Below are positions 12,945 to 14,053 of a stretch of 14,053 nucleotides of DNA, piece after piece. Origin of the DNA: an uncultured Deferribacteraceae bacterium (GTDB lineage: Bacteria; Chrysiogenota; Deferribacteres; Deferribacterales; Mucispirillaceae); NCBI GenBank assembly GCA_947039055.1, contig CAMQYB010000028.1:1-14053 (forward strand), written 5' to 3'. Numbering within the stretch: position 1 is the stretch's first letter; each line of letters starts with the position of its first letter. A program made the translations under genes and the position numbers. The notes beneath the pieces were generated by a model, which was not told the origin of the DNA, searched no databases, and saw only the letters and a list, made by a program, of their open reading frames with translations.

Positions 12945-14053
12945 ATGCCTGTTAGAAGTGATTTAAAAAAAATTCTTATTATTGGATCAGGTCCAATAAT
13001 CATCGGTCAAGCCTGTGAGTTTGATTATTCTGGAACACAAGCATGCAAAGCATTAAGAGAGCTTCAGTACGAAGTTGTACTTGTAAACTCTAATCCAGCA
13101 ACGATAATGACTGATCCTGAAATGGCTGATATAACCTATATCGAACCTCTAAACATCTATAGACTAGAAAAAATAATTGAAAAAGAAAGACCTGATGCAC
13201 TCCTCCCTAACCTTGGTGGACAAACAGGATTAAACTTAACTATGGAACTTAATGACGCTGGAATTCTTGAAAAATATAACGTTGAAGTTATAGGTATCAA
13301 TCTTGAAGCGATCAAAAAAGGTGAAGATAGAATTATCTTTAAAGAAACTATGGAACAAATCGGTATTGATATGCCTAAATCTGTTCCTGCATACACTGTT
13401 GAAGAAGCTGAAAAAATCGCAAACGAACTCGGATATCCTGTAGTTTTAAGACCTGCTTACACACTTGGTGGTACAGGTGGAGGTATCGTCTATAACGTTG
13501 ACGAACTTAGAAAAATAGCTGAAACTGGGATATCTGCATCAATGATCAATCAGATACTTGTTGAAGAGTCTGTATTCGGTTGGGAAGAGTTAGAGTTAGA
13601 GATCGTACGTGACATGGCAGGAAATATTATAACTATCTGCTTTATCGAAAATATAGATCCGATGGGTGTACATACTGGAGACTCATTCTGCTCTGCTCCG
13701 ATGTTAACGATATCACAAGAAACGCAAGATAGATTACAAGAGCAAGCTTGGAGAATTGCTGAAGCCGTAGGTGTAACTGGTGGAACAAATGTTCAGTTCG
13801 CTCACGATCCTGATACTGGAAAAATTGTTATTATTGAAATCAATCCAAGAACATCAAGATCATCTGCTCTTGCTTCTAAAGCTACCGGTTTTCCGATAGC
13901 TTATATATCTGCAAAACTTGCAGCAGGAATTCTTCTATCAGAAATCCCTCATTATAAATTCGGTACATTAGATAAATATGTTCCAAGTGGCGACTATGTA
14001 GTTATAAAATTCGCTAGATGGGCTTTTGAAAAATATCCACTCGAAAAAGATAT
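12945..14053 (+). CDS. carB: Carbamoyl-phosphate synthase large subunit, N-terminal part (runs off the window)
   Basis: The frame is open from ATG 12945 to the right edge, 369 codons of an expected 1,070 or so. CarB makes carbamoyl phosphate from bicarbonate, ammonia (from CarA glutaminase) and two ATP, feeding pyrimidine and arginine synthesis. The visible part is the carboxyphosphate half: KKILIIGSGPIIIGQACEFDYSG at the start, VNSNPATIMTDP (47-58), LPNLGGQTGLN, the ATP-grasp block VVLRPAYTLGGTGGG, MGVHTGDS, NVQFA and EINPRTSRSSALASKATG. No frameshift is seen. GGAGG at 12935-12939 is a strong ribosome site. The small subunit gene carA is not upstream; rnpB is, so the two subunits are not arranged carA-carB here, and the strong promoter suggests carB is expressed on its own or leads its own operon. 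Confidence 0.96.
   Translation, partial: MPVRSDLKKILIIGSGPIIIGQACEFDYSGTQACKALRELQYEVVLVNSNPATIMTDPEMADITYIEPLNIYRLEKIIEKERPDALLPNLGGQTGLNLTMELNDAGILEKYNVEVIGINLEAIKKGEDRIIFKETMEQIGIDMPKSVPAYTVEEAEKIANELGYPVVLRPAYTLGGTGGGIVYNVDELRKIAETGISASMINQILVEESVFGWEELELEIVRDMAGNIITICFIENIDPMGVHTGDSFCSAPMLTISQETQDRLQEQAWRIAEAVGVTGGTNVQFAHDPDTGKIVIIEINPRTSRSSALASKATGFPIAYISAKLAAGILLSEIPHYKFGTLDKYVPSGDYVVIKFARWAFEKYPLEKD

Overview
This is a strongly AT-rich stretch of a bacterial chromosome, most likely from a Gram-negative host. It carries a bacterial RNase P RNA, a DksA-type RNAP regulator, YajQ, RlmB, RlmH and MnmA, together with exported proteins. The mix (short C4 DksA with DSADEA, YajQ, fused permease/binding-protein transporters of the kind known in Helicobacter) fits a host-associated low-GC Gram-negative. 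A Deferribacterota (Mucispirillum-like) or Campylobacterota-type organism is my guess, but taxonomy is inferred from impression only.

Layout. Positions 1-2075 hold three minus-strand envelope genes: a truncated GLUG-repeat exported protein (1-555), and a probable two-gene operon of a TPR-like exported protein and a membrane-anchored META-domain protein (720-2075), with its own promoter and terminator. Positions 2404-4041 hold a minus-strand cluster rlmB-rlmH-dksA (rRNA methylation and transcription control), preceded by a small two-helix membrane protein (4254-4454). From 4588 the strand switches: a sigma70-type promoter drives a fused ABC permease/substrate-binding protein plus its ATPase (4650-6892). 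A second, diverged fused permease/binding protein with its own promoter but no ATPase follows (7195-8748). The fusion and the binding-domain motifs resemble EgtU-type (ergothioneine) and OpuB/ProWX-type (betaine/choline) importers.

Positions 8749-11134 are the least ordinary part. A 14-bp degenerate tandem array of about 27 units (8760-9153) is followed by a C-rich, G-quadruplex-capable tract and a four-helix membrane protein of unknown function (9260-10237). Next come convergent yajQ (10323-10814) and a second, unrelated array of about 21-bp units (10908-11080), also with a C-rich tract on its right. Neither array is coding or CRISPR.

Positions 11135-14053 hold mnmA (minus), divergent rnpB (plus, 12267-12630) and the first 369 codons of carB (12945 to the window edge) behind a near-consensus promoter.

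Most genes are housekeeping. The points worth following up are the paired transporters with different binding pockets, apparently served by one ATPase; the two arrays with their C-rich flanks around an uncharacterised membrane protein; and a 15-bp duplication that copies the catalytic tail and stop codon of rlmH.
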